From CBDBCK01 sp965203345 (GTDB taxonomy: Bacteria; Chloroflexota; Dehalococcoidia; Lucifugimonadales; Lucifugimonadaceae), in contig CBDBCK010000028.1 of assembly GCA_965203345.1 (NCBI GenBank), forward strand, positions 248,001 through 312,000: a stretch of 64,000 bases of DNA. Reading direction: 5' to 3'. This document shows positions 8,006-17,478 of the stretch, in pieces. The position numbers and the translations under genes are program-made. The notes beneath the pieces were generated by a model. It searched no databases and was not told the origin of the DNA. It saw nothing but the letters and a program-made list of their open reading frames with translations. How positions within the stretch are numbered: position 1 is the stretch's first letter; every line of letters starts with the position of its first letter.

Positions 8006-9250
8006 ATGAGAGACGGTAGGCGTGTCGTTATTACCGGTATGGGCGCACTGACCTGTTTAGGAAATACAACATCAGAGTTTTGGAATAACCTGAAATCTGG
8101 TGTCTCAGGTGTGCGTACCCTTACTGCCGCTGATCCGGATAAGCTTTCATGCAAGGTGAGCGGAGAGGTGCAGAATTTCAACCCATCGGAACGTATGGCT
8201 GCCCGAGAGGCAAAGCGTATGGCTCGTTTTTCACAATTGGCAGTAGGCGCGTGTGCGGAGGCTCTTGAAGACGCCGGTCTGAATATGTCCAAAGAAAAAA
8301 GTGAAAGGGTAGGAACGTTGATTGGTTGCGGCGGCGGCGGTATGCCAGAGAGCGATGTCCAAGCAGAAGTAAGGGTAAAACGCGGCCCTATGCGCGTAAG
8401 TCCTCTGTATGTGCCTAAAATGCTTATCAATATGGCGGCCGCAAACGTGAGTCGCGTAGTAGGAGCCGGTGGTTATACAAACACATGTCCTTCCGCGTGC
8501 GCCGCGGCGACGCAGGCGATAGGGGAAGCTACCGAAGTGATACGCAGGGGAGAAGCAGACGTTATGATAACCGGCGGCACAGAAGCCGGATTGTGCGAGG
8601 TAGGCATAGGTGGTTTTGCATGCATGGGTGCTTTGACTTCCTGGGACGGCGATCCTTCACAGGCTAGTCGCCCATTCGACAGCCTGCGAGACGGTTTTGT
8701 GCCATCAGAAGGGGCAGGGATATTGATACTGGAAAGTTTGGCACACGCGGATCGACGAGGAGCAGAACCACTTGCAGAGGTTATGGGTTGGGGTGTTTCC
8801 GCGGATGCTTCCAATATAGTGCAACCAGCACCGGACGGCGACGGTGCCATTCGGTGCATGCAGGCGGCGATAGAAGATGCGGATTTAAGCTGTGAGCATA
8901 TTGATTACGTGAACGCTCACGGAACTTCTACCCCGCTGAACGACAAGGTAGAGACTTTAGCCTTGAAGCGGGTCTTCGGAGAACATTCTTATAAGATCCC
9001 TATAAGCTCTACCAAATCTATGGTGGGACATGCACTCGGTGCCTCCGGTGCGTTGGAAGCCATAGCTTCGGTTTTCACAATTAGGGAGGGAACGGTTCAT
9101 CCCACCGTTAACTGGGAGAATCCGGATCCTGAGTGTGATTTGGACTATGTCCCCGGCGAAGCGCGTCGCTTGAAGGTATCTGTGGTGCTCTCGAACAGTT
9201 TCGGCTTCGGTGGTCAGAATGCCTGTTTGGTGATAGGTTCTATTGGATGA
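8006..9250 (+). CDS. fabF: Beta-ketoacyl-ACP synthase II, paralog 1
   Basis: A KAS II-type condensing enzyme for fatty acid elongation. The typical N-terminus (R-R-V-V-I-T-G-M-G-A-L-T) begins just after the ATG at 8006, so the 24 residues of open frame upstream, back to a TTG at 7934, are probably not translated. The catalytic Cys lies in S-A-C-A-A-A-T-Q. The two catalytic His are in N-A-H-G-T-S-T and K-S-M-V-G-H-A, with the conserved Lys just before the second. The enzyme condenses malonyl-ACP with acyl-ACP in the cytoplasm. A second, similar fabF follows 211 bases later. No acpP, fabD or fabG is nearby. Confidence 0.9.
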   Translation: MRDGRRVVITGMGALTCLGNTTSEFWNNLKSGVSGVRTLTAADPDKLSCKVSGEVQNFNPSERMAAREAKRMARFSQLAVGACAEALEDAGLNMSKEKSERVGTLIGCGGGGMPESDVQAEVRVKRGPMRVSPLYVPKMLINMAAANVSRVVGAGGYTNTCPSACAAATQAIGEATEVIRRGEADVMITGGTEAGLCEVGIGGFACMGALTSWDGDPSQASRPFDSLRDGFVPSEGAGILILESLAHADRRGAEPLAEVMGWGVSADASNIVQPAPDGDGAIRCMQAAIEDADLSCEHIDYVNAHGTSTPLNDKVETLALKRVFGEHSYKIPISSTKSMVGHALGASGALEAIASVFTIREGTVHPTVNWENPDPECDLDYVPGEARRLKVSVVLSNSFGFGGQNACLVIGSIG

Positions 9251-9251
9251 G

Positions 9252-9374
9252 ATGAAAATGATAGATACTAACGTAACGTACGGCCAATTCCTAGGCGTAC
9301 ATATAGGGCATCTTATTGAATCTGAAGGCGTAAGACGACTCTCAAACATTTCAACGCTTGTTGACAATGCGTAA
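9252..9374 (+). CDS. Possible 40-residue ORF between the fabF paralogs
   Basis: A short open frame starts one base after the fabF stop, with GGATGAG immediately upstream that could act as a ribosome site. It encodes 40 residues starting MKMIDTNVTYGQF. I recognise no family. It could be a small coupled protein or just a chance frame. Nothing else is seen between 9375 and 9461. Confidence 0.25.
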   Translation: MKMIDTNVTYGQFLGVHIGHLIESEGVRRLSNISTLVDNA

Positions 9375-9461
9375 AGTTGTATGTGAAAAATCAGAGGGGT
9401 TGTTTATATTGAGATTCAGGCTGGCAGAATTAACAATTTTTGGTTCGGTGAGCTATATCTG

Positions 9462-10727
9462 ATGTTAGAGCTGGATAGCAGAAACGGTATCAAGCGTGTT
9501 GTGGTTACCGGGATGGGAGCATTGACCTGTGTTGGCAATACCACTGGAGAATTCTGGGACAATCTGAAGCGCGGTTCTTCCGGGATTGGACGTCTGACGA
9601 GGTCTGACCCTGATGCTTTGACTTGCAAAGTGAGTGGAGAGATCAAGAATTTCAATCCTGCTGAGCGGTTAGGAAGACGTGAAATCAGACGGATGGGATT
9701 GTTTTCCAACATGGCGGTGGCAGCGGCATTTGAAGCCATAGAGAATGCAAGGTTGGATCTGTCGTTGGAGGATAAAACCAAGGTAGGAGTGTTGCTTGGT
9801 GTGGGTGCTGGAGGCCTACCTGAAACAGACGTTCAGGTGGAGTTGAAACTGAGGCGGGGACTTATGAGGCTGAGTCCTTTTTTCGTGCCGGTCATGTTAG
9901 TTAACATGGCCTCTGCAAACGTGAGCCGCATATTCGGTGCGCAGGGATATATAAACACCTGCACCACTGCCTGCGCTGCGGCGACACAAGCGATAGGAGA
10001 AGCTTACGAAGTGATCAAGCGAGGAGAAGCGGACGTGATGCTTACGGGTGGATGTGAGGCGGCTTTGTGCCCGGTGGGGCTAGGGAGTTTCTCTAATATG
10101 GGCGCTCTTACGTCTTGGGAAGGGGATCCAATAGAGGCAAGCCGTCCATTTGACAGCTTGAGGGATGGCTTTGTGCCGGCGGAAGGAGCAGGCGTGTTAA
10201 CGCTGGAGAGTCTGAAACACGCGGAAGAGAGAGGAGCGGAACCACTGGCGGAAGTGTTGGGCTGGGGCGCAACTTCTGACGCTCTTGAGCTTGTACAGCC
10301 TGATAGTTCGGGTGCAGGTGCAGAGCGTTGTATGAGGGTTGCTATGGATAAAGCAGGCGTGGAACCGGATGAGATAGATTATGTGAACGCCCATGGCACC
10401 TCTACTCCTCTGAATGATAAAGCGGAGACTATAGCCATTAAGTCAGCACTAAAAGGGAGAGCTTATAGCGTGCCTATCAGTTCTACAAAGTCAATGGTTG
10501 GTCATGCGTTAGGAGCGTCGGGAGCTTTGGAGGCGATAGCGTCGGTTTGTACGATCCAAGAAGGTATGATTCACCCTACCATCAATTATAAGAACCCAGA
10601 CCCTGACTGCAATCTAGATTATGTTCCAAATAAAGCCCGTCGGGTTGAGGTGAAGGTTGTGTTGTCGAATAGTCTCGGGTTCGGAGGGCAGAACGCGAGC
10701 TTGATTTTAGGCTCAATGGATAGATAA
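9462..10727 (+). CDS. fabF: Beta-ketoacyl-ACP synthase II, paralog 2
   Basis: A 421-residue KAS II with the same architecture as the previous gene. The Cys-His-His triad is at about 171, 311 and 348 and the conserved Lys at 343. The two paralogs align without gaps over nearly their whole length, so they come from a tandem duplication that is old by the amount of divergence. GGTGAG lies 9 bases before the ATG. Having two condensing enzymes suggests different chain-length or branched-acyl preference, but no residue seen here decides this. Confidence 0.9.
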   Translation: MLELDSRNGIKRVVVTGMGALTCVGNTTGEFWDNLKRGSSGIGRLTRSDPDALTCKVSGEIKNFNPAERLGRREIRRMGLFSNMAVAAAFEAIENARLDLSLEDKTKVGVLLGVGAGGLPETDVQVELKLRRGLMRLSPFFVPVMLVNMASANVSRIFGAQGYINTCTTACAAATQAIGEAYEVIKRGEADVMLTGGCEAALCPVGLGSFSNMGALTSWEGDPIEASRPFDSLRDGFVPAEGAGVLTLESLKHAEERGAEPLAEVLGWGATSDALELVQPDSSGAGAERCMRVAMDKAGVEPDEIDYVNAHGTSTPLNDKAETIAIKSALKGRAYSVPISSTKSMVGHALGASGALEAIASVCTIQEGMIHPTINYKNPDPDCNLDYVPNKARRVEVKVVLSNSLGFGGQNASLILGSMDR

Positions 10728-10756
10728 GCACAAAGGGAAGTTTTTATTAAGGCAGC

Positions 10757-11968
10757 TCACTCTTTTGGGTAAATTATAACTGAGGATCCCGGTCGTTGCC
10801 TCAAGGCGGCGATGTCTCCTATCTTGAAAGCGGTTCTTGCTCTTTGCCTTACCCTAGTTACTGCACCAGAAGGAAACTGCACACCAAACTCCGCGAATTC
10901 GCCCATAAATGCGCGAAAAACTACTCTTCCGCTGATGTTATCCCCGTTCGGCGGTATCAGTTCCAGCTCCGACGCCCTAAGCAAGACATCCACTCTCTTC
11001 CCTTCAGCTGCCCGCGCGTATGGTTTAGCAACATTCAACGCTCCCATTTCTGTGAACGCTATACCGTTTCTTACCATCCCATCGGCAATCTCGCATGGAC
11101 CTATAAGCCGCGCTACAGCAGGGGAAATAGGATGTCTGTAAACCTCCTCAGAGGAGCCTATCTGCATGATTGAGCCATTTCTAACCATCACAGCCACCTT
11201 GTCTGACATGGCCATAGCCTCTTCGCCTTCATGCGTTACCATCACCGTAGTTGCGCCTGCGGACTTAAGTATCCTTTGAACTTCGCGGCGCAAAGTAGCG
11301 GAAAACTCCTTATCTATACTTGAGAACGGTTCATCCAGTAAAACAGCAGCTGGCTTCAATACCAAAGCACGCGCCAATGCTACACGCTGCTGTTCACCTC
11401 CCGAAAGTTCGTTAGGGAATCTTCCTCCAAAACCAGCAAGCCCTACAGTCTCCAATATCTCGCTAACCCTTCTGTGCTTCGCACTTTTTGTATCTTTTCT
11501 CAGTCCGAAACCCACGTTATCTTCTACGTTCAGATGCGGAAACAGGGCATAATCTTGAAATACAAACCCGATCCTTCTGACGTTAGGTTCTAAATGCACA
11601 AAAGAGGAAGCTACTAGTCGTCCACCTATGCGCACATAACCGTCGCATACCTTCTCGAAGCCGGCTATAGCACGCAGTACCGTCGTTTTACCTGCACCAC
11701 TACGTCCCAAAATAGAGACGAACTCTGATTGGGCTATATCTATGGAAAACCGACTCAATGCTCTCTCTTTGCTGTTGGCGTACTGAACCGATACATCCTG
11801 CATGCTGATGGACGCTGGTCCTTCTGTCACCTCGTATTCGATAGGGTTTGTGTGGGGATGAGAAGAAGGGTTGTGCCATCTGTTTCTTTTCCGGCGGAAC
11901 AGTAGACGTGCTATTCGATAATTCAATTTCCAGGTGAGCGGTTTCTTATGATAACAAATATGGCCCAT
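10757..11968 (-). CDS. fbpC: Fe(3+)-type ABC transporter ATPase (FbpC-like)
   Basis: The cytoplasmic ATPase of a CUT1/FbpC-type importer. Walker A G-R-S-G-A-G-K-T-T is at 88-96, followed by the F-V-F-Q-D-Y-A-L-F-P-H Q-loop, the L-S-G-G-E-Q-Q-R signature, V-L-L-D-E-P-F-S Walker B and the T-H-E switch. A C-terminal TOBE-like regulatory domain covers roughly the last 100 residues. It overlaps the permease gene by 46 bases. About 50 residues precede the usual start point and are rich in Arg, His and Pro. An internal ATG at residue 56 (11803) matches the family start, so the N-terminus is uncertain. Confidence 0.88.
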   Translation of the reverse strand: MGHICYHKKPLTWKLNYRIARLLFRRKRNRWHNPSSHPHTNPIEYEVTEGPASISMQDVSVQYANSKERALSRFSIDIAQSEFVSILGRSGAGKTTVLRAIAGFEKVCDGYVRIGGRLVASSFVHLEPNVRRIGFVFQDYALFPHLNVEDNVGFGLRKDTKSAKHRRVSEILETVGLAGFGGRFPNELSGGEQQRVALARALVLKPAAVLLDEPFSSIDKEFSATLRREVQRILKSAGATTVMVTHEGEEAMAMSDKVAVMVRNGSIMQIGSSEEVYRHPISPAVARLIGPCEIADGMVRNGIAFTEMGALNVAKPYARAAEGKRVDVLLRASELELIPPNGDNISGRVVFRAFMGEFAEFGVQFPSGAVTRVRQRARTAFKIGDIAALRQRPGSSVIIYPKE

Positions 11969-13560
11969 GGTGCCCCAGACATAGCTATGAGTAATAGCGA
12001 AGCCGCTCCAGTTCTAGCAAAAAATGCTTCAGACTCCGCTGCCCATATGGACGTTGCTAGTGTCTTGAATCCTATAGGCCCTAGTATCAGCGTAGCAGGC
12101 AACTCCTTCATGGAGAACAGGAAGACGAGAGAAGCCCCGATCATAACTGCAGGCATGGCAAGAGGCAGCAGCACCTTCCTAAAAAGTTCTATCTTGGTCG
12201 CACCCATGCCACTTGCTGCTTCTTCAAATCGAGGGTTGATCTGTGTAAAAGCCAACCTGAGAGGCCCTATAGCCGCAGATAGATAGAGGATCCCATACGC
12301 GGCTACAAGCATCCAGATAGATTGATAGAGGAAAGGGAAAAGGTTTACTCCTGCAAAGACTAAGGCGAGCGCTACTACTACGCCGGGCAAGCCAAAACCT
12401 ATATATGAAGCCTTCTCAAAAAACGAGGTAAGCCTTCCTGGATGCCGCACAGACAGCAAGGCTATGGTAACTGCGGGGATAATAGCAGCTACAGCGGCCA
12501 TAATTGATACGTATACCGAATTCCATAAAGGCTCCAGCAAATCGGTTATTAAATCCACAGTCAAGAAAGCGTCCCACACCCAGAACACTAAAACACCGAC
12601 CGGCCCCGCTAGGCCTACCACTACCGGCACGATGCATATCACAGCGATAGGCCACTTCCATCCACCTAAATCTACCGTTCGTACCTTTCTCTCAAATCCT
12701 GCTCTCCTCTGGGAATATCTGCGGCGGCCTCTAATGACGGGCTCCCCCACGAGCAAAACGAAGGCCATAGCGATCATCGGGAGGGAAAGGGCCGCCGCCG
12801 CTGATCTGTCGAATGTAGATTCGTACTGAAGAAATATGCCAGCCGTCAGAGTCTCGTACCGCATCAGCGATACCGCCCCGAAGTCGCTCAAAACGTACAA
12901 AGCTACTAGAAGCGCGCCCGCGACGATAGCGGATCTTGTAAGAGGCAAGGTAACGAACGCGAATACTCCAAACTTGCCCATACCACCTGCCTTAGCGGCG
13001 TCCTCTAGGAACGGGTCTATCCTTCTCAAGGCGGCGGAAGCAGACAAATATACATAGGGATATGTGCTTATTGTTAAAGCCAAAACCGCTCCGGGTAGCC
13101 CGTACACCTCTGGTAATCGCGTTACTCCGAAAGGTTCTAACCATCCCTGAAGTACCCCGCGTGGTCCATAAAGTTCTATTAGGGTTATAGCCAGAATAAA
13201 GCTGGGTATGCTGATGGGAAACGCCGAAAGCACAGCCAGCGTGTTTTTCATTGGGACATTCGTTCTCGTTACTGTCCATGCTATGAAAGCGCCAATGAGC
13301 GTGGACAGAGTTGCCGTTATAAGGATCAGAACAGAAGTGCGGATAAGGAGCAGGGCGACGTGTGTCTTAAAGAACTGCTCTAAAAGATCGTCCCAAGCTC
13401 CGAACGCTCGAAGTGTCAGGTAAAGTATAGGTAACAGTGCACCTGAAGCGGCTAATCCTGCCACTGCGATCAATAGCCAGTGACCTTTGCCGTAGCTCGG
13501 TATAGGAAGCTTCACGCGAAAACCGTCAAAGAATGAGTTGTTTTTTGCTCTAGTGCTCAA
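11923..13560 (-). CDS. fbpB: Fe(3+)-type ABC transporter permease (FbpB-like, fused halves)
   Basis: A 545-residue inner-membrane permease with two binding-protein-dependent transport domains in one chain, each with the E-A-A/D-A-A loop (near residues 190 and 450) that docks on the ATPase. There are about twelve hydrophobic segments. The fused two-domain form is typical of FbpB, SfuB and thiamine ThiP permeases. It lies 33 bases behind the binding-protein gene and overlaps the ATPase gene, which makes a three-gene operon. Confidence 0.9.
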   Translation of the reverse strand: MSTRAKNNSFFDGFRVKLPIPSYGKGHWLLIAVAGLAASGALLPILYLTLRAFGAWDDLLEQFFKTHVALLLIRTSVLILITATLSTLIGAFIAWTVTRTNVPMKNTLAVLSAFPISIPSFILAITLIELYGPRGVLQGWLEPFGVTRLPEVYGLPGAVLALTISTYPYVYLSASAALRRIDPFLEDAAKAGGMGKFGVFAFVTLPLTRSAIVAGALLVALYVLSDFGAVSLMRYETLTAGIFLQYESTFDRSAAAALSLPMIAMAFVLLVGEPVIRGRRRYSQRRAGFERKVRTVDLGGWKWPIAVICIVPVVVGLAGPVGVLVFWVWDAFLTVDLITDLLEPLWNSVYVSIMAAVAAIIPAVTIALLSVRHPGRLTSFFEKASYIGFGLPGVVVALALVFAGVNLFPFLYQSIWMLVAAYGILYLSAAIGPLRLAFTQINPRFEEAASGMGATKIELFRKVLLPLAMPAVMIGASLVFLFSMKELPATLILGPIGFKTLATSIWAAESEAFFARTGAASLLLIAMSGAPWAIFVIIRNRSPGN

Positions 13561-13593
13561 ACCTCCCTCGATCTCTATAAATCTGACCGAACC

Positions 13594-14622
13594 CTACGGT
13601 AAAACCCCAGTAGACTGTAATAGCCTTACTGTACCTTCCAGGTCCGTGAGTATGCGAGGCTCCATTTTAGTCAAAGGAGCGAGCATATCTGGGAATCCTG
13701 GGCCTGAAGGACGCACCTCCGACATTACCGGAAATTCAAAAGTGTTGTCGGCGAAATATTCTTGTGCTTCTTGAGAAAGTAGGAATTCCAAGAAACGGGA
13801 TGCTTCCTCGCTGTTTTGGCTCGTTTTCAGTATCCCTGCACCGGCTACAAGCACAACCCCTCCAGGGTCCCCAGCCTCCATATAATGATTCTTGGCCGGG
13901 AAGTCTTCGCCCTCTTCTGCTATGAACCTATGCAGGTAGTAATGATTGACGAAACCTACGTCTATCTCACCTGATGCTGCCGCTGCCACTATGGGAGTGT
14001 TCTTTGGATACTCCTTTGGCTCATTTACCGCTATTCCTCTGAGCCATTCAGAAGTCCGGTCTTCGCCCCATATCGTACGCATTGCGGTAATCATAGATTG
14101 GAAAGAGGCGTTGCGCGGTGCCCAACCTATCCTCCCTTTCCATTTCTGGTCTGTAAACCCCCATATGGACGAGGGCAATTCACCCGGAGAGATTCGCTCA
14201 GAGTTATAAACTGCAACGCGTTGCCTTCCCGATATGCCAACCCAAGTCCTTTCCGAAGATTGAGCCCATTCAGGAACTTTAGACAGTATCTCCTGCGACA
14301 GGGGCTCAAATTTAGGTTCCAAGACACCTAGTCCACCTGGGTCTTGGGCAAAAAATACATCTGCTGGCGACGCGTCCCCCTCTTCAAGCAAAGTAGCTGC
14401 TAACTCGCCTGTACCGGCGTACTTTACTTCGGCCTTTATATTGTATGTCTCCTCAAACAGCTCAATGGCAGGACCTATAAGAACCTCTGAACGTCCTGAA
14501 TATATCACCACGCTCTTAAGGGAATTCGTGCTGTCAGAACGGCAACCCACCAAAGATAAGGGCAAAGCAAAAGCTAGAATCAGCATTATGATGCTCCCTA
14601 ACGATCCCGCTTTAAGCTTCAT
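13594..14622 (-). CDS. fbpA: Fe(3+)-binding ABC transporter lipoprotein (FbpA-like)
   Basis: A 342-residue solute-binding protein with a lipoprotein signal (hydrophobic stretch at 10-22 and L-V-G-C at 24-27). The opening V-V-I-Y-S-G-R-S-E is typical of FbpA/FutA ferric-binding proteins. An adjacent tyrosine pair in V-N-H-Y-Y-L-H-R-F matches the di-tyrosine Fe(3+) ligand site. It is first gene of the operon with the fused permease and the ATPase. The ribosome site AGGAG stands 8 bases before the ATG, and a good promoter lies at 14669-14697. The substrate is most likely ferric iron, although thiamine or phosphonate relatives cannot be fully excluded. Confidence 0.88.
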   Translation of the reverse strand: MKLKAGSLGSIIMLILAFALPLSLVGCRSDSTNSLKSVVIYSGRSEVLIGPAIELFEETYNIKAEVKYAGTGELAATLLEEGDASPADVFFAQDPGGLGVLEPKFEPLSQEILSKVPEWAQSSERTWVGISGRQRVAVYNSERISPGELPSSIWGFTDQKWKGRIGWAPRNASFQSMITAMRTIWGEDRTSEWLRGIAVNEPKEYPKNTPIVAAAASGEIDVGFVNHYYLHRFIAEEGEDFPAKNHYMEAGDPGGVVLVAGAGILKTSQNSEEASRFLEFLLSQEAQEYFADNTFEFPVMSEVRPSGPGFPDMLAPLTKMEPRILTDLEGTVRLLQSTGVLP

Positions 14623-14668
14623 TCGCTTACTCCTATAATTTAGGATTACTTCACCATTCCTGATCTAG

Positions 14669-14697
14669 AGAGTAAGCATTTATTGTTTATTTGTCAA
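14669..14697 (-). promoter_or_regulatory. Sigma-70-type promoter of the fbpABC operon
   Basis: On the minus strand TTGACA (14692-14697) is followed after 17 bases by TACTCT (14669-14674). The expected start point gives a leader of about 40 bases before fbpA. No clear Fur box overlaps it. Confidence 0.55.
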
Positions 14698-14888
14698 ATA
14701 CCCTTCTAGCCTTTATCTTTTGAGCATTGAGTTTATAAGAACGGATTGTGAAAGAAGGATTTGCAGATGCAAGAGAGGTCTATTAATTGTCAGATTGGAA
14801 ACTAAACTTACTGCTTGCCACCGACTCCTAAGACGTATGATTGAGTTGTATAGGCGTATAGATAACGTCCTTATGATGGGCACTGCAG

Positions 14889-16499
14889 ATGAGTGAGCAT
14901 ACTCCGGATATCTTGATAATCGGCGCTGGCGCGTCCGGTGCGGCCGTAGCTTGGAGTTTGGCAGAAGCCGGCTTTGATGTTCTCTGTCTTGAACAAGGAC
15001 CTCAAATGAAGCCTGCAGACTATCCGCCCGCGAAGCCCGACTGGGAAATGAGACAACTTTCCGACTTCCACTTTGAGCCAAATGTGCGTAGATTGGACTA
15101 CGATTATCCGGTGGACGACACCGAATCCGCCATAGCGCCGCTTATGTTTAACGCGGTAGGTGGCTCTACCATACATTGGACAGCACATGCTCCGCGATTT
15201 CACCCTTCTGATTTCCGGGTGCGTACGCTTGATGGTGCGGCGCATGACTGGCCAATATCTTATGAAGACCTCAAGCCTTGGTACGACCTGAACGACAATA
15301 TGATGGGCTGCTCTGGCATAGCTGGCGACCCTGCTAATCCGCCACGAACTGATCGACCGATGCCTCCACTTTCATTGGGAAGAGACGGTGAACGACTGGC
15401 GGGCGGTTTTGACAAGTTAGGATGGCATTGGTGGCCCTCTGACTCTTATATAAACTCTGTAGAACGAGACGGCCGCCAAGCCTGTAACAACTGCGGCCCT
15501 AATGGCCTCGGGTGCACCCTAGGAGCGAAGGCAAGCTCTGATGTTACCTATTGGCCTAAAGCCCTCAAACTTGGCGCTAAACTTAAGGCTTGTTCCAGAG
15601 TATCTCGCATCATTGCCGCAGAGGATGGTAGAGTAACTGCGGCAGAGTATTTTGACGAATATGGAAAGGTTCACCGTCAGCCAGCGCGGGCGGTAGTGGT
15701 AGCTTGTAATGGAATAGGCACACCAAGACTTCTGCTCATGTCCCAATCTCCGGCGCATCCCAACGGATTGGCTAACTCGTCTGGACTAGTAGGCAAGAAC
15801 CTCATGTTTCACCCTTACGCTATGACCACGGGTATGTTCCGCAGAGAAGATAGCATACGCACTTGGCAGGGGCCTCTCGGCAATATGCTGATGAGCCAAC
15901 AGTTCTACGAGACAGACGAACGCCGAGGTTTTATAAGAGGGTATACTCATCAGGCAGTGCGCTCATCCGGGCCTGTATGGACGGCTCTGGGAGGATTTGT
16001 TTCATCTGTGCCATGGGGAGAAAGTCATCATTTGGAGTTCGCTCGCAGATTCGGAAACACTACCACCTTGGCGGTTATATCCGAAGATCTGCCAGAAGAG
16101 CATAATCGGGTAGAGTTGTCGTCTTCCTTGCAGGATTCATCCGGCCTGCCCGCACCGAAAATCTTCTACAAAGTCTCCCGCAATACGCGCCGCATATTGA
16201 ACCATGGAATGAATACAGCCGAGCATGCCCTGATGGCAGCGGGTGCTTATGAAATTTTCCATTTGCCACTTCTGCGCTCTGCAGGATGGCACCTTATGGG
16301 TACTGCCCGTATGGGAGATTCTTCTACTGAATCGGTGGTTGATAAGTGGGGACAAGCTCACGACGCCGACAACTTGTTCATAGTCGATGGGAGTATTTTT
16401 GTAACATCAGGCGCTGTCAACCCCACTCCCACGATACAGGCGCTTGCTCTAAGAACAGCCCACTATATACGAAGTCAACGTAAGGACTTGAAGAGGTAA
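14889..16499 (+). CDS. GMC family FAD-dependent oxidoreductase
   Basis: A 536-residue flavoprotein with the FAD-binding G-A-G-A-S-G at residues 12-17. It has the G-G-S-T-I-H-W-T segment of GMC enzymes, a cysteine-containing N-N-C-G-x-N-G-x-G-C region typical of the gluconate/sorbitol dehydrogenase branch, and the C-terminal G-T-A-R-M-G / N-P-T-P-T-I-Q motif. It probably oxidises an alcohol or sugar acid. The partner gene 3 bases downstream encodes a subunit-3 protein, so the two form a dehydrogenase complex like gluconate 2-dehydrogenase. The usual cytochrome c subunit is not encoded here. No Tat signal is seen on this subunit. Confidence 0.87.
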   Translation: MSEHTPDILIIGAGASGAAVAWSLAEAGFDVLCLEQGPQMKPADYPPAKPDWEMRQLSDFHFEPNVRRLDYDYPVDDTESAIAPLMFNAVGGSTIHWTAHAPRFHPSDFRVRTLDGAAHDWPISYEDLKPWYDLNDNMMGCSGIAGDPANPPRTDRPMPPLSLGRDGERLAGGFDKLGWHWWPSDSYINSVERDGRQACNNCGPNGLGCTLGAKASSDVTYWPKALKLGAKLKACSRVSRIIAAEDGRVTAAEYFDEYGKVHRQPARAVVVACNGIGTPRLLLMSQSPAHPNGLANSSGLVGKNLMFHPYAMTTGMFRREDSIRTWQGPLGNMLMSQQFYETDERRGFIRGYTHQAVRSSGPVWTALGGFVSSVPWGESHHLEFARRFGNTTTLAVISEDLPEEHNRVELSSSLQDSSGLPAPKIFYKVSRNTRRILNHGMNTAEHALMAAGAYEIFHLPLLRSAGWHLMGTARMGDSSTESVVDKWGQAHDADNLFIVDGSIFVTSGAVNPTPTIQALALRTAHYIRSQRKDLKR

Positions 16500-16502
16500 C
16501 CA

Positions 16503-16973
16503 ATGGACAAACAGAACCAGAATCTACTGACCCCATACGAAAAAACTTTGCTTGCCCAGGTTATGGACAGGCTTATACCTCCGACCAAAGATATAAAGGG
16601 TGCAGGATCTATGGGGATGGTCCGGCGCGTAATTGAAGCTGCTCAAACCATGGAAAGATTTCGTAAGCCTTTAAAGGTGGTGATGGACGCGATTACGCTG
16701 GACCCGATGGCGCGTTCTAGCTGCGGATTTGAGGCGATGGACCCAGAAGAGAAAGACGCTGCTATATACGCTGTAGAAGAGTCCCTGCCTGAAGACTTCG
16801 CTGATTGTCTCAAGCTGGTTTACTGCGTTTATTACTCCGACCCGAAAGTGCATAAAGCCATAGGATGGCGTACGGGGCCCGTGCAACCGTTGGGATTTGA
16901 ATTTCCGCCTTTCAATCCTTCTATCATTGACAAGGTAAAGGACTTACAACCTTTATGGCGCAAGGCCGAGTAG
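16503..16973 (+). CDS. Gluconate 2-dehydrogenase subunit 3-like protein
   Basis: A 156-residue protein of the gluconate 2-dehydrogenase gamma-chain family, recognised from L-T-P-Y-E-K-T-L-L-A-Q-V-M-D-R-L-I-P-P near the start and a Y-Y-S-D-P-x-V-H-K-A-I-G-W segment near the end. It lacks the twin-arginine signal common in this family, so the complex may be cytoplasmic. It is translated just after the GMC subunit and assists its assembly or stability in studied members. 16974-17090 holds only the tRNA promoter region. Confidence 0.8.
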   Translation: MDKQNQNLLTPYEKTLLAQVMDRLIPPTKDIKGAGSMGMVRRVIEAAQTMERFRKPLKVVMDAITLDPMARSSCGFEAMDPEEKDAAIYAVEESLPEDFADCLKLVYCVYYSDPKVHKAIGWRTGPVQPLGFEFPPFNPSIIDKVKDLQPLWRKAE

Positions 16974-17046
16974 CTGAGTTTCTTTTCCTCAACCATTGAT
17001 TGTTCATAGATAGAATTACGGTATCAGAGTCTTATAGACAGTCTTT

Positions 17047-17052
17047 TATAAT
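17047..17052 (+). promoter_or_regulatory. Putative -10 box upstream of tRNA-Ala
   Basis: A perfect TATAAT lies 38 bases upstream of the tRNA gene. No good -35 hexamer stands at the usual distance. Confidence 0.35.
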
Positions 17053-17090
17053 CGCCGTTTTTTTCTTGTTAGAATTTATGAATTAGTATC

Positions 17091-17166
17091 GGGGGTGTAG
17101 CTCAGTTGGGAGAGCGCTTCGTTCGCATCGAAGAGGTCGGGGGTTCGAATCCCCCCATCTCCACCA
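17091..17166 (+). tRNA. tRNA-Ala(CGC)
   Basis: A complete cloverleaf can be folded by hand. It has a 7-pair acceptor stem with two G-U pairs, D-arm GCTC/GAGC, a 5-pair anticodon stem around loop TTCGCAT (anticodon CGC, reading GCG), and T-arm GGGGG-TTCGAAT-CCCCC. CCA is encoded at 17164-17166. Confidence 0.96.
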
Positions 17167-17248
17167 TTATAATCTCTGAGGAAACGAACTATATAGTGAT
17201 AAATAGTGATAATGCAATATCCGAGTATATGGCGTCAATCTCCTTTCC

Positions 17249-17322
17249 GCCCCCGTAGCTCAGTTGGATAGAGCAGCGGTTTCCTAAACCGCGTGTCGCA
17301 GGTTCAAGTCCTGTCGGGGGCT
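17249..17322 (+). tRNA. tRNA-Arg(CCT)
   Basis: The acceptor stem GCCCCCG/CGGGGGC is perfect. The D-arm is GCTC/GAGC, the anticodon loop TTCCTAA gives anticodon CCT (reading AGG), and the T-arm is GCAGG-TTCAAGT-CCTGT with a G-T closing pair. CCA is not encoded, unlike the tRNA 82 bases upstream. Confidence 0.96.
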
Positions 17323-17478
17323 CGCCAAATAGGTAGCATTTGAACTGTTTTAGGGTTGTAAAAATTGATAAGCTTGCTCTTGGAATTTTGAAGCGAGGGT
17401 TCGCATAACATTTTCACGCTACGATTACGGCTTAACTTAGGTGTCCGTTTCACGCAGATTTAGAGAGAGGGATGATAG

